Counted from the first letter of the stretch, positions 8,498 to 17,030 are shown. The stretch is 64,000 nucleotides of DNA from Paenibacillus sp. FSL H8-0548 (GCF_038630985.1 NZ_CP152049.1:5228501-5292500); one strand, 5' to 3'. A program made the numbers and translations. Notes: generated by a model not told the origin, from the letters alone.

Positions 8498-8869
8498 ATG
8501 GATATTGCTATTATTGTTGAAGGAAAAAACGATAAATCAAGACTAAGACGCGTGCTGCACGAAGAAGTGCCCATCTATTGTACCTTTGGCACTCCAGGCT
8601 CTGATCAGCTCGAGAAGCTGCGCAGGCAGATCGGGCATCAGCAGGCCTATATTTTTACGGATAATGATTCCTCCGGCAAAAGAATTCGTTTTCTGCTTCG
8701 CGACATGTTTCCAGATGCCGAGCATATTTATACCCGCAAAGGTTACGCTGGAGTAGAAAATACGCCCGAGGAATATTTAATTGAGCAATTAGAAAAAGCG
8801 GGCCTCGATGCGCATATTAAGTATGCTGCGCAGAGTCCCGCTTCCATTTGGAGCAAAGATGAATTTTAA
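8498..8869 (+). CDS. Small Toprim-domain protein
   Basis: 123-residue single Toprim domain with catalytic glutamate in IVEGKND at the N-terminus and the DxD-type motif in FTDNDSSGKRIR near residue 60, as in RNase M5 and the B. subtilis YusF type. It probably handles nucleic-acid phosphodiester bonds, but the real substrate is unknown. GAGGTGA favours the ATG at 8498 over an in-frame GTG at 8489. The stop overlaps the 3' end of the convergent sco gene by four bases. Confidence 0.85.
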   Translation: MDIAIIVEGKNDKSRLRRVLHEEVPIYCTFGTPGSDQLEKLRRQIGHQQAYIFTDNDSSGKRIRFLLRDMFPDAEHIYTRKGYAGVENTPEEYLIEQLEKAGLDAHIKYAAQSPASIWSKDEF

Positions 8870-9471
8870 AGCACTGACTTCAAGTCAGCTACAATTTCTT
8901 CAGCCGTTAATTCTTCCTTGCTGCCGTTGATCCATTTGCGAATTTGGCCATCCGCGTCCACGATGGTGATGACATTCATATGTGTAAACGAGCCATCCTC
9001 ATTTTTAATGACAGCTACCCCGAAATCTCTAGCCAGCTGAAGCGAAGTTTCCTCATCTCCGCGGAGAAAGCGCCAGCTGCTCGTATCAGCGAAGTTCCGC
9101 TTAGCAAAGGCCCGAATCACGTCAGGCGTATCTTTCACGGGATCAAACGTAATGGAAATAAGCTCCGCCTCTGTGCCAAGCTTACCCTCCGCTGCAAGCT
9201 GCTCTTGCACTTGCGATAAGAGGAAGGTGGTTGGCGGACATACATCCGGACAGTTGGCAAAGTAGAAATACACGATCCGTGCCTTGCCGTTCGTCGAGGC
9301 TAGAGATACGTCTTGACCATCAATATCTGTTAATTCGAAAGCTGGAGCAGCCATCTCAATCGGAAGCGTCTGCTTCGGCTGCATGCCGTATGTTATAAAT
9401 AAATAAATGCCCATAGCTGCGCAAAGCGCCAGAACTGCTATCTTGAAGCTATGCTTCTTCACAAACGCCAC
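8866..9471 (-). CDS. Sco/SenC family copper chaperone for cytochrome oxidase
   Basis: Thioredoxin-fold membrane-anchored protein that delivers copper to the CuA site of cytochrome c oxidase. N-terminal membrane anchor (about 8-27), then the copper/redox motif CPDVCPP (about residue 75) and a later conserved histidine region (GSFTHMNVI). The GTG at 9471 follows AAGGAGTG at correct spacing; a GTG at 9480 overlaps the ribosome binding site and is unlikely. Operon with ctaB, which supplies the oxidase heme, so both genes serve oxidase biogenesis. Confidence 0.93.
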   Translation of the reverse strand: MAFVKKHSFKIAVLALCAAMGIYLFITYGMQPKQTLPIEMAAPAFELTDIDGQDVSLASTNGKARIVYFYFANCPDVCPPTTFLLSQVQEQLAAEGKLGTEAELISITFDPVKDTPDVIRAFAKRNFADTSSWRFLRGDEETSLQLARDFGVAVIKNEDGSFTHMNVITIVDADGQIRKWINGSKEELTAEEIVADLKSVL

Positions 9472-9495
9472 GTTAGTCACTCCTTAAGATTGTAA

Positions 9496-10353
9496 TTATG
9501 ATCCTGTCGTGTTTAGAATCATAACGATAAAAATAACCATCAAATAATTAACCGAGATAAGAAAGTTTGTTTTCGCCCATTTTTCGGTATCCTTGGCGCT
9601 GGTCCCGCGCAACGTATGAATGAGCCATACGAGTCCGCCTACAACGGAAATAATTAAGAAAAAGATACCTACATATCCATAAGTATAAAATAAAATAACG
9701 GTCGGCAGAAGCAGCAAAATGTAAGGAATCATTTGCAGCTTAGTCCGTTTAATCCCTTTAACGACAGGCAGCAGCGGAAAACCAGCCTCCCTGTATTCCT
9801 CTACCCTGCGAATCGCAAGCGACCAGAAGTGAGCCGGCTGCCATAGGAAGAGCATTGCAAACAACAGCCATGCGCCTGCATCAACCTCATTCGTAACGGC
9901 ACAGTAGCCGATTACTGGCGGCATTGCGCCAGAGATTCCGCCTACTGAAGTGCTCCACGTAGACGTCCGTTTAAGCCAAAACGTGTAGATAACGATATAA
10001 ACGAACCAACCAAGCAGCCCCAGCCAACCGGATAACGGATTGACCAGCGTAAATAAGATAAGAAGCCCTGCGACTCCCAGAATAATACCATAGGCTAGAA
10101 CGGTTCCCGGCTTCATTCGACCAGTTGGCAGCGCACGGTTTTTCGTTCGCTCCATTTTCAAATCAAGCTCTCGATCCCAATAATTATTAACGACAGTTGC
10201 CGACGCTATCGTCAAGGTTGAGCCGATAAGTGTCCATATGAGCAGCATGAAGTTAACATCCCATTTAGAAGCAACCAAAAAACCGCCCAATGCAGCAAAC
10301 ACATTAAGTCGAAGCAGCCCTGGTTTAGTCAAAGCAATTAAGTCTTTCAACAC
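9496..10353 (-). CDS. ctaB: Protoheme IX farnesyltransferase (heme O synthase)
   Basis: UbiA-superfamily membrane prenyltransferase that converts heme B to heme O for terminal oxidases. 285 residues with about nine hydrophobic segments. The polyprenyl-diphosphate/Mg motif is NNYWDRELDLKMERTKNR near residue 56, and a second conserved loop contains YREAGFPLLPV. GTG start with GGGAGG eight bases upstream. First gene of a two-gene operon with sco. Confidence 0.95.
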   Translation of the reverse strand: MLKDLIALTKPGLLRLNVFAALGGFLVASKWDVNFMLLIWTLIGSTLTIASATVVNNYWDRELDLKMERTKNRALPTGRMKPGTVLAYGIILGVAGLLILFTLVNPLSGWLGLLGWFVYIVIYTFWLKRTSTWSTSVGGISGAMPPVIGYCAVTNEVDAGAWLLFAMLFLWQPAHFWSLAIRRVEEYREAGFPLLPVVKGIKRTKLQMIPYILLLLPTVILFYTYGYVGIFFLIISVVGGLVWLIHTLRGTSAKDTEKWAKTNFLISVNYLMVIFIVMILNTTGS

Positions 10354-10614
10354 GAAGCGAGCCTCCCGAGTTATGCGACAAGACGCTTAGTGCGTCTATC
10401 ATCCATTGATGAATCGTTTCTAATCATACCGAAAAAAGTATGCCATGACAATGTTCGACGATTTTGTTCATCATTTTGCCACTCAAATTGTGACAAATCA
10501 TTTAGTAACCATTTGGCTGGGCGCCGAGTACAATAGCTATGTAGTTTGGTGCCTAGGCCTATTGGAGCATCAAACCGTTCTATAGTATGCGAAGGGATGT
10601 GAACCATCTAGTCT

Positions 10615-11037
10615 ATGGCAGTCATTAAAACAAACTCCGAGAACACGAAAATGCTGGCTCGACTCATGCGTGCAGAAGCCGAAGGCGAGGGCGAGCTCGG
10701 GATGCTTATGGTAGGCAATGTTGGTGTGAACCGCGTGCGTGGAAATTGCTTGGACTTTCGCAATATAAGATCCATACCTGACATGGTGTATCAAAGCCCA
10801 GGCGGCTTCGAGGCCATCACCAAGAGCTATTTTTACCAGAGTGCACGCGATAAAGACATACGTTTAGCGCAACGGGTCATCAACGGAGAGCGTCAGCATC
10901 CCGCATCAAATGCACTGTGGTTTTTCCGTCCGGCAGGCAGCTGCCCGAATACGTGGTATGACCAGGCTAATAGCGGAAGATATAAAGCGCACTGCTTCTT
11001 CATTCCGACATCTGGAGATTGTCCTACCGTTTATTAA
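10615..11037 (+). CDS. cwlJ: Spore cortex-lytic enzyme CwlJ
   Basis: 140-residue SleB/CwlJ-family hydrolase that attacks spore cortex peptidoglycan during germination. The N-terminus has the conserved LARLMRAEAEGEGELGM region with the catalytic glutamate, followed by VGNVGVNRV and the C-terminal FFRPAGSCPNTW block. No signal peptide, as usual for CwlJ. gerQ follows 36 bases downstream, the same pair as in B. subtilis. Spacing to the nearest purine-rich stretch is long, so translation may be weak or the start slightly different. Confidence 0.93.
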   Translation: MAVIKTNSENTKMLARLMRAEAEGEGELGMLMVGNVGVNRVRGNCLDFRNIRSIPDMVYQSPGGFEAITKSYFYQSARDKDIRLAQRVINGERQHPASNALWFFRPAGSCPNTWYDQANSGRYKAHCFFIPTSGDCPTVY

Positions 11038-11073
11038 AAAAATTTCTAAAGTGTGAAAGCGAGGAATTTCAAC

Positions 11074-11607
11074 ATGTCTAACGGTTATGGATTCAAAAAC
11101 CAAGTTAGTCCAGCAAATACAGCTCCATATCAAGGGTACGGCTATGGTGGATATGGCGGTTACCCTCAACAAATGGGCATGCAGCAGCCGCAAGCAACTG
11201 CATTTCCTGCCCAAGCTATGCAAATGGCACCTCCTGCTGTACCTAGCGGAGCTTTTGTCACACCTGCAGGAGGCAATATCGTTACACTTCCCGCCATTGA
11301 GGAATCCTATGTTGAAAACATACTGCGCCTTAATCGCGGTAAAATGGCGACCTTCTATATGACCTATGAGAACAATAGGGAATGGAACGCCAAAATTTTC
11401 AAAGGCGTCATTGAAGCAGCTGGACGTGATCACATCGTTATTAGTGATCCTTCAACGGGTATGCGTTACTTACTTTTGACGCTGAATCTTGACTATGTGA
11501 CCTTCGATGGACCAATCGCATACGAATATCCGTTTCATGGCAGCGTAGTGAGCTCCTCAACTCCGCTAGGAACAGCTACGTTAGGCACCGCTAATTCTAG
11601 TCGCTAA
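11074..11607 (+). CDS. gerQ: Spore coat protein GerQ
   Basis: 177-residue inner coat protein needed for CwlJ localisation. The N-terminal half is Gly/Tyr/Gln/Pro-rich (YGYGGYGGYPQQMGMQQP); the C-terminal half is the conserved GerQ domain (ESYVENILRLNRGKMATFYM). GAGGAATTTCAAC supports the ATG at 11074; a GTG at 11053 in the same frame lies too close to the RBS. Glutamine-rich segments fit the transglutaminase cross-linking known for GerQ. Confidence 0.94.
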   Translation: MSNGYGFKNQVSPANTAPYQGYGYGGYGGYPQQMGMQQPQATAFPAQAMQMAPPAVPSGAFVTPAGGNIVTLPAIEESYVENILRLNRGKMATFYMTYENNREWNAKIFKGVIEAAGRDHIVISDPSTGMRYLLLTLNLDYVTFDGPIAYEYPFHGSVVSSSTPLGTATLGTANSSR

Positions 11608-11905
11608 TTGCAGTCTGAACGTTTAAATGAGCAGGTTTAAACGTCCAGATGTGCATTTTTGCAGCTCCTCCAACAATCCATTCCGATACTTTGAACCAAG
11701 AGGAACGCTCATTGCAGCGTTCCTCTTTCAGTTGCTCCGCTTGCTCAAGGCTTGACGCATTCCACACCTCCACGAACAAGCCCGGTTGATCCGTTCCTTC
11801 ATATAATTGCACATCCTGTACACCTGCTAGAAGCTCGCTTGTATAATTAAGATAGGTCTCCCGCCACTCGGCGGCTATGCGGTACTCAGCAAAACAAATA
11901 AACAT
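11597..11905 (-). CDS. Small protein, possible dimeric alpha/beta-barrel (ABM-like) fold
   Basis: 102 residues, MFICFAEYRIAAEWRETYLN at the start. Its alternating pattern, the LFVEVWNASSLEQAEQL segment and a C-terminal aromatic stretch recall monooxygenase-like ferredoxin folds, but no catalytic residues can be named. AAGGAG precedes the ATG. The 3' end overlaps gerQ by 11 bases on the opposite strand. Function not recognised. Confidence 0.7.
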   Translation of the reverse strand: MFICFAEYRIAAEWRETYLNYTSELLAGVQDVQLYEGTDQPGLFVEVWNASSLEQAEQLKEERCNERSSWFKVSEWIVGGAAKMHIWTFKPAHLNVQTAISD

Positions 11906-11993
11906 TACCTTCAGTCTCCTTTTGCTTGTATTGATAAAGTTCCCCTTGTTCGTCGATACTAATCCTAATCATTTGGATAGGGGAGATTTCGAC

Positions 11994-12980
11994 ATGGATA
12001 CAGGCACACATCTCGTTATGGGCATAGGCTTAGCTGGACTCGCAGCCATTGATCCTGTTGTTGCAGCGGATCAATCCATTCAAACAGCCGTACTGCTTGG
12101 TACAGTAATCGGCTCGCAAGCGCCTGATTTGGACGGTCTGCTTCGTTTAAAAGGAAATGCTGTTTATATTCGCAATCATCGCGGTATTTCTCATTCCTTG
12201 CCGGCTATTGCCATATGGACCGTATTGATTACCGGCATTTTGCAATTGTTTTACCGTGGAGGCTTGCCTTGGCTCCATGTTGGAGGCTGGGTGCTGCTCG
12301 CCGTCTGCGTGCATGTCTTTACCGATCTGTTTAATACGTATGGCACGCAAGCGATGCGGCCCTTTACAGACAAGTGGATATCATGGAATATTATTCACAT
12401 CTTTGATCCCATTATATTTACGACACACATCATTGCTATTTTACTGTGGGCGGGCGGCTTAGTAAATCCCGCATTCTTATTTCCGATTATGTATTTGTTT
12501 TTAGCTATTTATTTCGTTTGGCGAACATTGACTGCCAGAAGTACAGTTCATCGGATGAAGAAGCTCGATTCGGAATACGAAGAGGGTGACAAATACATCG
12601 CTATACCAACGATCTCCTTATCGATCTGGAATATTGTCAAGCAGGCGAAAGCAGGCGGCTTCGTGATCGGTAATTTACGCAGCAGCTCCTTAACCTGGCT
12701 AGACCGGGTGCAATGCTCTGATCATCCCGCGGTTGCGATGTCAAAAAACGATCCCGCTATCCGCTCCTTTTTGTATTTCACCAGCTTTGCTTGCGCGGAC
12801 GTACGCGAGCATCCATTCGGCTATGAGGTAAGATGGTGCGACGTACGATATCGTCATCGCAAGCAATATCCATTCGTAGGCGTGCTCCTGATGAATAAGA
12901 AATATGAAACCATTGGCTCATATGTCGGATGGCTCAGTGATGAGCGATTAATGAAGAGATTGCGTATGGATACTTATTAA
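11994..12980 (+). CDS. yfhP: YfhP-family membrane-bound metal-dependent hydrolase
   Basis: 328-residue DUF457/YdjM-type protein. Metal-ligand-like motifs near the N-terminus: APDLDGLLR and HRGISHSLP, followed by four or so membrane segments and a soluble C-terminal half. The B. subtilis homologue YfhP is membrane-bound and regulates an adjacent operon; the biochemical reaction is not established. ATG at 11994 follows GGGGAGA; the frame is open further upstream without a credible start. Confidence 0.88.
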   Translation: MDTGTHLVMGIGLAGLAAIDPVVAADQSIQTAVLLGTVIGSQAPDLDGLLRLKGNAVYIRNHRGISHSLPAIAIWTVLITGILQLFYRGGLPWLHVGGWVLLAVCVHVFTDLFNTYGTQAMRPFTDKWISWNIIHIFDPIIFTTHIIAILLWAGGLVNPAFLFPIMYLFLAIYFVWRTLTARSTVHRMKKLDSEYEEGDKYIAIPTISLSIWNIVKQAKAGGFVIGNLRSSSLTWLDRVQCSDHPAVAMSKNDPAIRSFLYFTSFACADVREHPFGYEVRWCDVRYRHRKQYPFVGVLLMNKKYETIGSYVGWLSDERLMKRLRMDTY

Positions 12981-12991
12981 TATTGACGCGG

Positions 12992-13031
12992 GAAAGCCCT
13001 TTGGAGCAAAATAAGAGGGGCTTTCTTTTTT
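12992..13031 (+). terminator. Terminator after yfhP
   Basis: GAAAGCCC and GGGGCTTTC arms with a 17-base loop, followed by six T. Confidence 0.8.
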
Positions 13032-13059
13032 ACGTATGCTAAAATAATAAAAAGACATG

Positions 13060-13092
13060 CAAAGAAGCCCAAGTTAAGTCTTGGGCTTCAAT
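13060..13092 (-). terminator. Terminator after the SASP gene
   Basis: GAAGCCCAAG and CTTGGGCTTC (13064-13089) with a six-base loop; T-rich on the minus strand. Confidence 0.8.
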
Positions 13093-13115
13093 TCATCATT
13101 GTGTATTAGTTGCAA

Positions 13116-13328
13116 TTAACGGGAGCCGCCAGATAGTTGTTGCTCAGCAATTTGGACTAGCTTTTTCGTAATGTAACCACCAAGGGAACCTGCATCACGC
13201 GTCGAAACATTACCGTAGTAGCCATCTTGAGGGATTTGTACGCCGAGCTCTTGCGCTGCCTCAAGTTTCAGTTGCTGTATAGCTTGGTTAGCTTGTGGTA
13301 CAACAAGTTGACCGCTTCTTCCTGCCAT
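13116..13328 (-). CDS. Alpha/beta-type small acid-soluble spore protein
   Basis: 70-residue DNA-binding protein that saturates and protects spore DNA. It has the SASP signature: KLEAAQELGVQ in the N-terminal half (protease GPR target region) and GNVSTRDAGSLGGYITKKLV in the C-terminal half. AAAGGAG precedes ATG 13328; a longer frame to 13373 lacks a good start. Transcription is expected only in the forespore from the sigma-G-like promoter at 13385-13413. Confidence 0.96.
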   Translation of the reverse strand: MAGRSGQLVVPQANQAIQQLKLEAAQELGVQIPQDGYYGNVSTRDAGSLGGYITKKLVQIAEQQLSGGSR

Positions 13329-13384
13329 AATGTATTTCTCCTTTCGTCCTCTGCACTTTGATGTGAGTTGCAAGCTTGCAAACT

Positions 13385-13413
13385 TATTATGTGCACCCTT
13401 GGAGAAACTATTC
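13385..13413 (-). promoter_or_regulatory. Sigma-G promoter of the SASP gene
   Basis: Minus strand GAATA (13409-13413), 17 bases, CATAATA (13385-13391). Both boxes and the spacing fit the sigma-G consensus GHATR / CATNHTA, about 57 bases upstream of the SASP start. A 14-bp palindrome TTGCAAGCTTGCAA (13368-13381) covers the predicted start of transcription. Confidence 0.8.
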
Positions 13414-13461
13414 TTAAATCTTTAAAAATATATTGACGATTTGTTAAGGAGAGAAAACACC

Positions 13462-13638
13462 ATGTCCAAACCGCTTTCGTTATTTTTCTCGGTGCTTGCC
13501 ATTCTATTTATGAGTGCGATGTCTGTCTCCATAAGTCATAGTGGCTGGCTGGTATTGCTATTCGGAGTGCTCTGTCTCTTAACTATCGGAGCAGGGTTTA
13601 TTGTTAAGGCACGCATGCGCAGAAAAAAACAAGGCTGA
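13462..13638 (+). CDS. Small two-helix membrane protein, YlaF/DUF5325-like
   Basis: 58 residues with two hydrophobic helices and a basic tail ending RMRRKKQG. Size, N-terminus MSKPLSLFFSVLAILF and layout resemble the DUF5325 (YlaF) family; function unknown. AAGGAGAG supports ATG 13462 rather than the TTG at 13441. Its stop codon lies inside the trpS terminator hairpin. Confidence 0.75.
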   Translation: MSKPLSLFFSVLAILFMSAMSVSISHSGWLVLLFGVLCLLTIGAGFIVKARMRRKKQG

Positions 13639-13656
13639 CGCATAGCGTCAGCCTTG
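13630..13656 (-). terminator. Terminator after trpS
   Basis: AAGGCTGACGC-TAT-GCGTCAGCCTT hairpin on the minus strand followed by GTTTTTTT. Confidence 0.88.
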
Positions 13657-13659
13657 GAA

Positions 13660-14649
13660 TTAATCGCGAGGTGCAAGAAAGCCCATCAGCTCTTTCACGT
13701 CTGCTAAAGTACGATCCGCAATAACGGAAGCGCGCTCCCCACCCTGCTTCAAAATTTGATTTATTTCGCCGGAGCTGCGAATTTCATTATACCGTGCCTG
13801 CAATGGTTCAATAACCGCAACAACATGCTCTGCCAGACCCTTCTTAAACGGACCGTAGCCTTGCCCCTCATATCGAGCCTCAATTTCATCAATCGTCATA
13901 TTAGCGCAATGCGAATAGATGCTCATCAGGTTGCTAACTTCCGGTTTATTAGCCGGATCATATTTCACCTCGCGATCAGAATCGGTCGTCGCACGGCTAA
14001 TTTTTTTGCGAATGACATCTGGGGAATCAAGCAGAAAAATAGAGCTGCCGACATTCGGATTGCTCTTGCTCATTTTTTTGCTTGCATCATCCAATGACAT
14101 AATTCTGGCGCCTACCTTTGGAATATATGGCTCTGGAATGGTGAAATATTTGCCAAACCTTGTATTAAAACGATGTGCAAGATCACGTGTCAGCTCCATA
14201 TGCTGCTTCTGATCGTCGCCCACAGGCACAAGATCAGCATTATAGATGAGGATATCGGCAGCCATCAGTGTTGGATATACGAACAAGCCCGCGCCAACCG
14301 ATTCCTTCCCAGACGATTTATCCTTAAACTGAGTCATTCTCTCCAGCTCGCCCATATTCGCAAGCGTCGTTAACAACCATCCAAGCTCGGCATGCGCCCG
14401 CACATGCGATTGAACGAATACATTTGCTTTAAGAGGATCAATTCCTGCCGCTATAAATAATGCCGCTACCGCCTCTGTCTGCTCACGAAGTGCCGCCGGC
14501 TCCTGCGGAACCGAAATCGCATGCAGATCCACAATCATAAAAAAACATTCCTCTGTATGCTGCAGCTTTACGAAGTTTTGCATCGCGCCTATATAGTTTC
14601 CTAGTGTAAGCTGACCGCTTGGCTGAATGCCGGAAAGTACCTTTTTCAT
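13660..14649 (-). CDS. trpS: Tryptophanyl-tRNA synthetase
   Basis: Class I aminoacyl-tRNA synthetase charging tRNA(Trp). 329 residues, the usual length. The HIGH-equivalent region is PSGQLTLGNYIGAMQ at the N-terminus; KMSKS appears as KKMSKSNPN near residue 195. Single-gene unit behind a T-box leader (14712-14986) that should induce it when tRNA(Trp) is uncharged. Confidence 0.97.
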   Translation of the reverse strand: MKKVLSGIQPSGQLTLGNYIGAMQNFVKLQHTEECFFMIVDLHAISVPQEPAALREQTEAVAALFIAAGIDPLKANVFVQSHVRAHAELGWLLTTLANMGELERMTQFKDKSSGKESVGAGLFVYPTLMAADILIYNADLVPVGDDQKQHMELTRDLAHRFNTRFGKYFTIPEPYIPKVGARIMSLDDASKKMSKSNPNVGSSIFLLDSPDVIRKKISRATTDSDREVKYDPANKPEVSNLMSIYSHCANMTIDEIEARYEGQGYGPFKKGLAEHVVAVIEPLQARYNEIRSSGEINQILKQGGERASVIADRTLADVKELMGFLAPRD

Positions 14650-14711
14650 TCCACTTCTACCCCTTTTCGTTGTGAATTCGAAAATTATTTCTTACCAGAA
14701 AAAAACGCAAA

Positions 14712-14986
14712 AAATCCCCCGCCGCAAGGGACGAGGGACCGTGGTGCCACCCTAATTCGCTTATGGTACGCTTCTCTTCAGAAATAAGCGCATAAAAAAC
14801 CCACAAGCCTTATTGCTCCATAACGGGGAACTGCCGTACAAACATCTTCGACAGCAGCATGAGCTGTCAGTTTCCGAAAGTATGCTCTGGGCCCCATTCC
14901 GCATCGATGCTTGCACCGGTTCGCACCATCCACCGGCTCTCTGTATGCAAAAACAATCGAGCTTACTTATTCCCATCATCGCATTT
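14712..14986 (-). ncRNA. T-box leader (tRNA-Trp sensing) upstream of trpS
   Basis: On the minus strand the T-box core AGGGTGGCACCACGG is at 14739-14753. It is followed by a terminator hairpin (TCCCTCGTC...GGCGGGGGA, 14715-14738) and six T. Upstream lie typical Stem I parts: an AAGTA motif, the GGATGGTGCGAACCGG distal region, and a specifier loop GGAATGGGGCC with codon TGG (Trp), matching the gene it controls. Confidence 0.95.
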
Positions 14987-14992
14987 AAAATG

Positions 14993-15020
14993 ATTATACC
15001 TTTGTGAATCATAAAGTCAA
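14993..15020 (-). promoter_or_regulatory. Sigma-A promoter of the trpS T-box leader
   Basis: TTGACT (15015-15020), 16 bases, perfect TATAAT (14993-14998) on the minus strand. Confidence 0.8.
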
Positions 15021-15040
15021 GCGAATAAATAGTTGTCCTA

Positions 15041-15069
15041 TTGTAGTAAGGCCAAGCATAAGCTATACT
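15041..15069 (+). promoter_or_regulatory. Sigma-A promoter of ycgR-ycgQ
   Basis: TTGTAG (15041-15046), 17 bases, TATACT (15064-15069). The Zur-like box begins six bases further on. Confidence 0.7.
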
Positions 15070-15074
15070 CATAA

Positions 15075-15089
15075 TCGTAATCATTACAA
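15075..15089 (+). promoter_or_regulatory. Zur box controlling ycgR-ycgQ
   Basis: TCGTAATCATTACAA differs at one position from the B. subtilis Zur consensus TCGTAATNATTACGA (7-1-7 inverted repeat). It covers the expected transcription start, so bound Zur would block initiation when zinc is sufficient. Confidence 0.8.
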
Positions 15090-15110
15090 TAAAAGAAAGG
15101 AAATTAATTC

Positions 15111-16130
15111 ATGCTGAAATTTCTGCTTCGTTTTGGTACGCCCTTGCTTGGTCTAGGTTGTCTGATCATGCTTGTACTAATCGCAACCAATCGAGAGCTG
15201 CCTGTTTATCTTTTCAACGCGGCTAATATGCAGTCCTTCAAGATATTGTTCATAAGTATTATATTAGAAGCATTTCCGTTCATTTTGCTAGGTGTTCTAT
15301 TCTCCGCTCTGCTTCAAGTATTCGTGACGGATGATATGATTCGCAAGTTTACTCCCAAAAACCCCATCGCGGGAGTTCTATTTGGAGCGTTGCTTGGACT
15401 GTTATTTCCACTATGTGAATGTGGGATGATTCCCGTCGTTCGTCGTCTTATACGCAAAGGTATGCCTGCTTACATAGGAATTGTTTATCTTTTAGCTGGG
15501 CCGATTGTGAATCCTATTGTGTATGCGTCAACGTTTACAGCTTTCCGAACAACGCCTGCGATGGCTTACTCCCGTATGGGACTAGCCTTTGCTGTTTCTG
15601 TAGTCGTTGGGTTTCTGCTTTATAAATTCATGCACAGCAGTCCACTCAAAGCAACCGCAGTTGTAAATCATGCACATCACGGCCATACGCATAGTCATGA
15701 GCATGATTTGAATGGCAAAGGCTTTCGAGGCCGCGTTGCCTCCATTCTGTCTCACGCTTCAGATGAGTTTTTTGAAATGGGCAAATATTTGATTTTTGGC
15801 GCATTATTAACTGCCGTTATCCAAACGGTTATTGACCGCAGCACACTTGCTGCTTTTGCTGACCAGCCTTTATTCTCTTACGTATTTATGATGGGCTTTG
15901 CTTTTATTCTGTCGATCTGCTCAACATCCGATGCTTTTATTGCTTCATCGTTTAGCGGGATATTTGATTTCGGGCCGCTGCTTGCTTTTCTCGTATTCGG
16001 ACCTATGATCGATCTAAAAAATACACTTATGCTGCTATCCACCTTTCGCGTTAAGTTTGTACTCATACTCATTGCTTTAACTGCTGTATTAACTCTAATT
16101 GGAGCCTGGTTAACGGAGGTACTGCTATGA
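15111..16130 (+). CDS. ycgR: YcgR/UPF0718-family permease, probably zinc-regulated
   Basis: 339-residue polytopic protein (DUF318/COG0701 permease). It contains the conserved GLLFPLCECGMIPVVRRL block with two cysteines and PIVNPIVYASTF. Between the two halves a cytoplasmic or external loop reads VNHAHHGHTHSHEH, a strong metal-binding candidate. GGAAATTAATTC precedes the ATG. It overlaps ycgQ by four bases (ATGA). With the Zur box upstream, a role in zinc acquisition is the simplest inference; transport has not been shown from sequence. Confidence 0.88.
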   Translation: MLKFLLRFGTPLLGLGCLIMLVLIATNRELPVYLFNAANMQSFKILFISIILEAFPFILLGVLFSALLQVFVTDDMIRKFTPKNPIAGVLFGALLGLLFPLCECGMIPVVRRLIRKGMPAYIGIVYLLAGPIVNPIVYASTFTAFRTTPAMAYSRMGLAFAVSVVVGFLLYKFMHSSPLKATAVVNHAHHGHTHSHEHDLNGKGFRGRVASILSHASDEFFEMGKYLIFGALLTAVIQTVIDRSTLAAFADQPLFSYVFMMGFAFILSICSTSDAFIASSFSGIFDFGPLLAFLVFGPMIDLKNTLMLLSTFRVKFVLILIALTAVLTLIGAWLTEVLL

Positions 16131-16975
16131 CCCACCATCTGATAAGAGCCGCGATTTTAACCGGCTTTGCAATGTTTATCGTTTATTTGGACCATACTGG
16201 CGAAATGATGCTTTATATCGCTCCTCGAATGGAGCTATATGTGAAGCTATCCGCGCTGGGACTTCATGCTGCTGCTGTATATCAAATCTATGCTGCCCTC
16301 CAGAAGCGTTTGGGAAGAGCGGCGCCTAGCTGCGATTGCGAGCATGAACCCTCTCCCTCTATTTTCAAAAACATCATTATTTATGGGTTGTTCGTATTCC
16401 CGCTGCTGCTCGGTTTTCTTGTGCCCACTGGAACGCTTGGCAGCGCACTCGCTTCCAAAAAAGGAGTCAGTCTCTCAGGCATCGAAGGAGTTGAACGTGC
16501 TCCTGCAACGAGCACTAAGGACAATTCGCTTGACAGCTTGTTTCCTTACGATGAATATACCGAAGCACATGCCGCTTATGGCAAGCAGCTTTATACGCAG
16601 CCGACGATCTCGGTACCGGAGGTACAATTTATTGAAACATTAACTACATTAGACTTATATCGAGAAGCTTTCATCGGCAAGCAGGTCGAAATTACTGGAT
16701 TTGTATATCGAGAGGAAGATATGGGCAAGGAACGTTTTGCAGTAAGCCGTTTCGCTATGAACTGCTGCTCTGCTGATGCGCTGCCTTATGGACTGATGAT
16801 CATTTGGCCAAAGGCAATGGATTACGTGGAGGATGAGTGGATATCAGTCAAGGGCAGCTTCACGACCTCAACCTATTTGGATAACGAAATTATAACGCTG
16901 GAGGCCCTTAAAGTGGAGCGGATCAAAGCACCAGAATCTCCTTACGTATATCCTGATTTTGACTTTGGTCTTTAA
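16127..16975 (+). CDS. ycgQ: YcgQ/TIGR03943-family protein, partner of YcgR
   Basis: 282 residues: about three membrane segments in the first 110 residues, then an extracytoplasmic domain containing ITGFVYREEDMG and the cysteine pair in MNCCSADALPYG typical of TIGR03943 (DUF1980). Translationally coupled to ycgR through ATGA. The family regularly accompanies YcgR-type permeases; their joint biochemical role is unknown, but Zur-box control here points to zinc. Confidence 0.88.
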   Translation: MTHHLIRAAILTGFAMFIVYLDHTGEMMLYIAPRMELYVKLSALGLHAAAVYQIYAALQKRLGRAAPSCDCEHEPSPSIFKNIIIYGLFVFPLLLGFLVPTGTLGSALASKKGVSLSGIEGVERAPATSTKDNSLDSLFPYDEYTEAHAAYGKQLYTQPTISVPEVQFIETLTTLDLYREAFIGKQVEITGFVYREEDMGKERFAVSRFAMNCCSADALPYGLMIIWPKAMDYVEDEWISVKGSFTTSTYLDNEIITLEALKVERIKAPESPYVYPDFDFGL

Positions 16976-17030
16976 ATGAGGCTGCCCATATAATCATTGA
17001 TCAATGGGGATAAGCCCTTATGAGATGAAT

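Noticed and set aside
10371-10794. Two minus-strand frames upstream of and across cwlJ
   Set aside because: One fills the ctaB-cwlJ gap without an RBS, the other is antisense to cwlJ.
14761-15084. Minus-strand frame of 107 codons upstream of trpS
   Set aside because: Lies wholly in the trpS T-box leader and promoter; the RNA structure explains the sequence.
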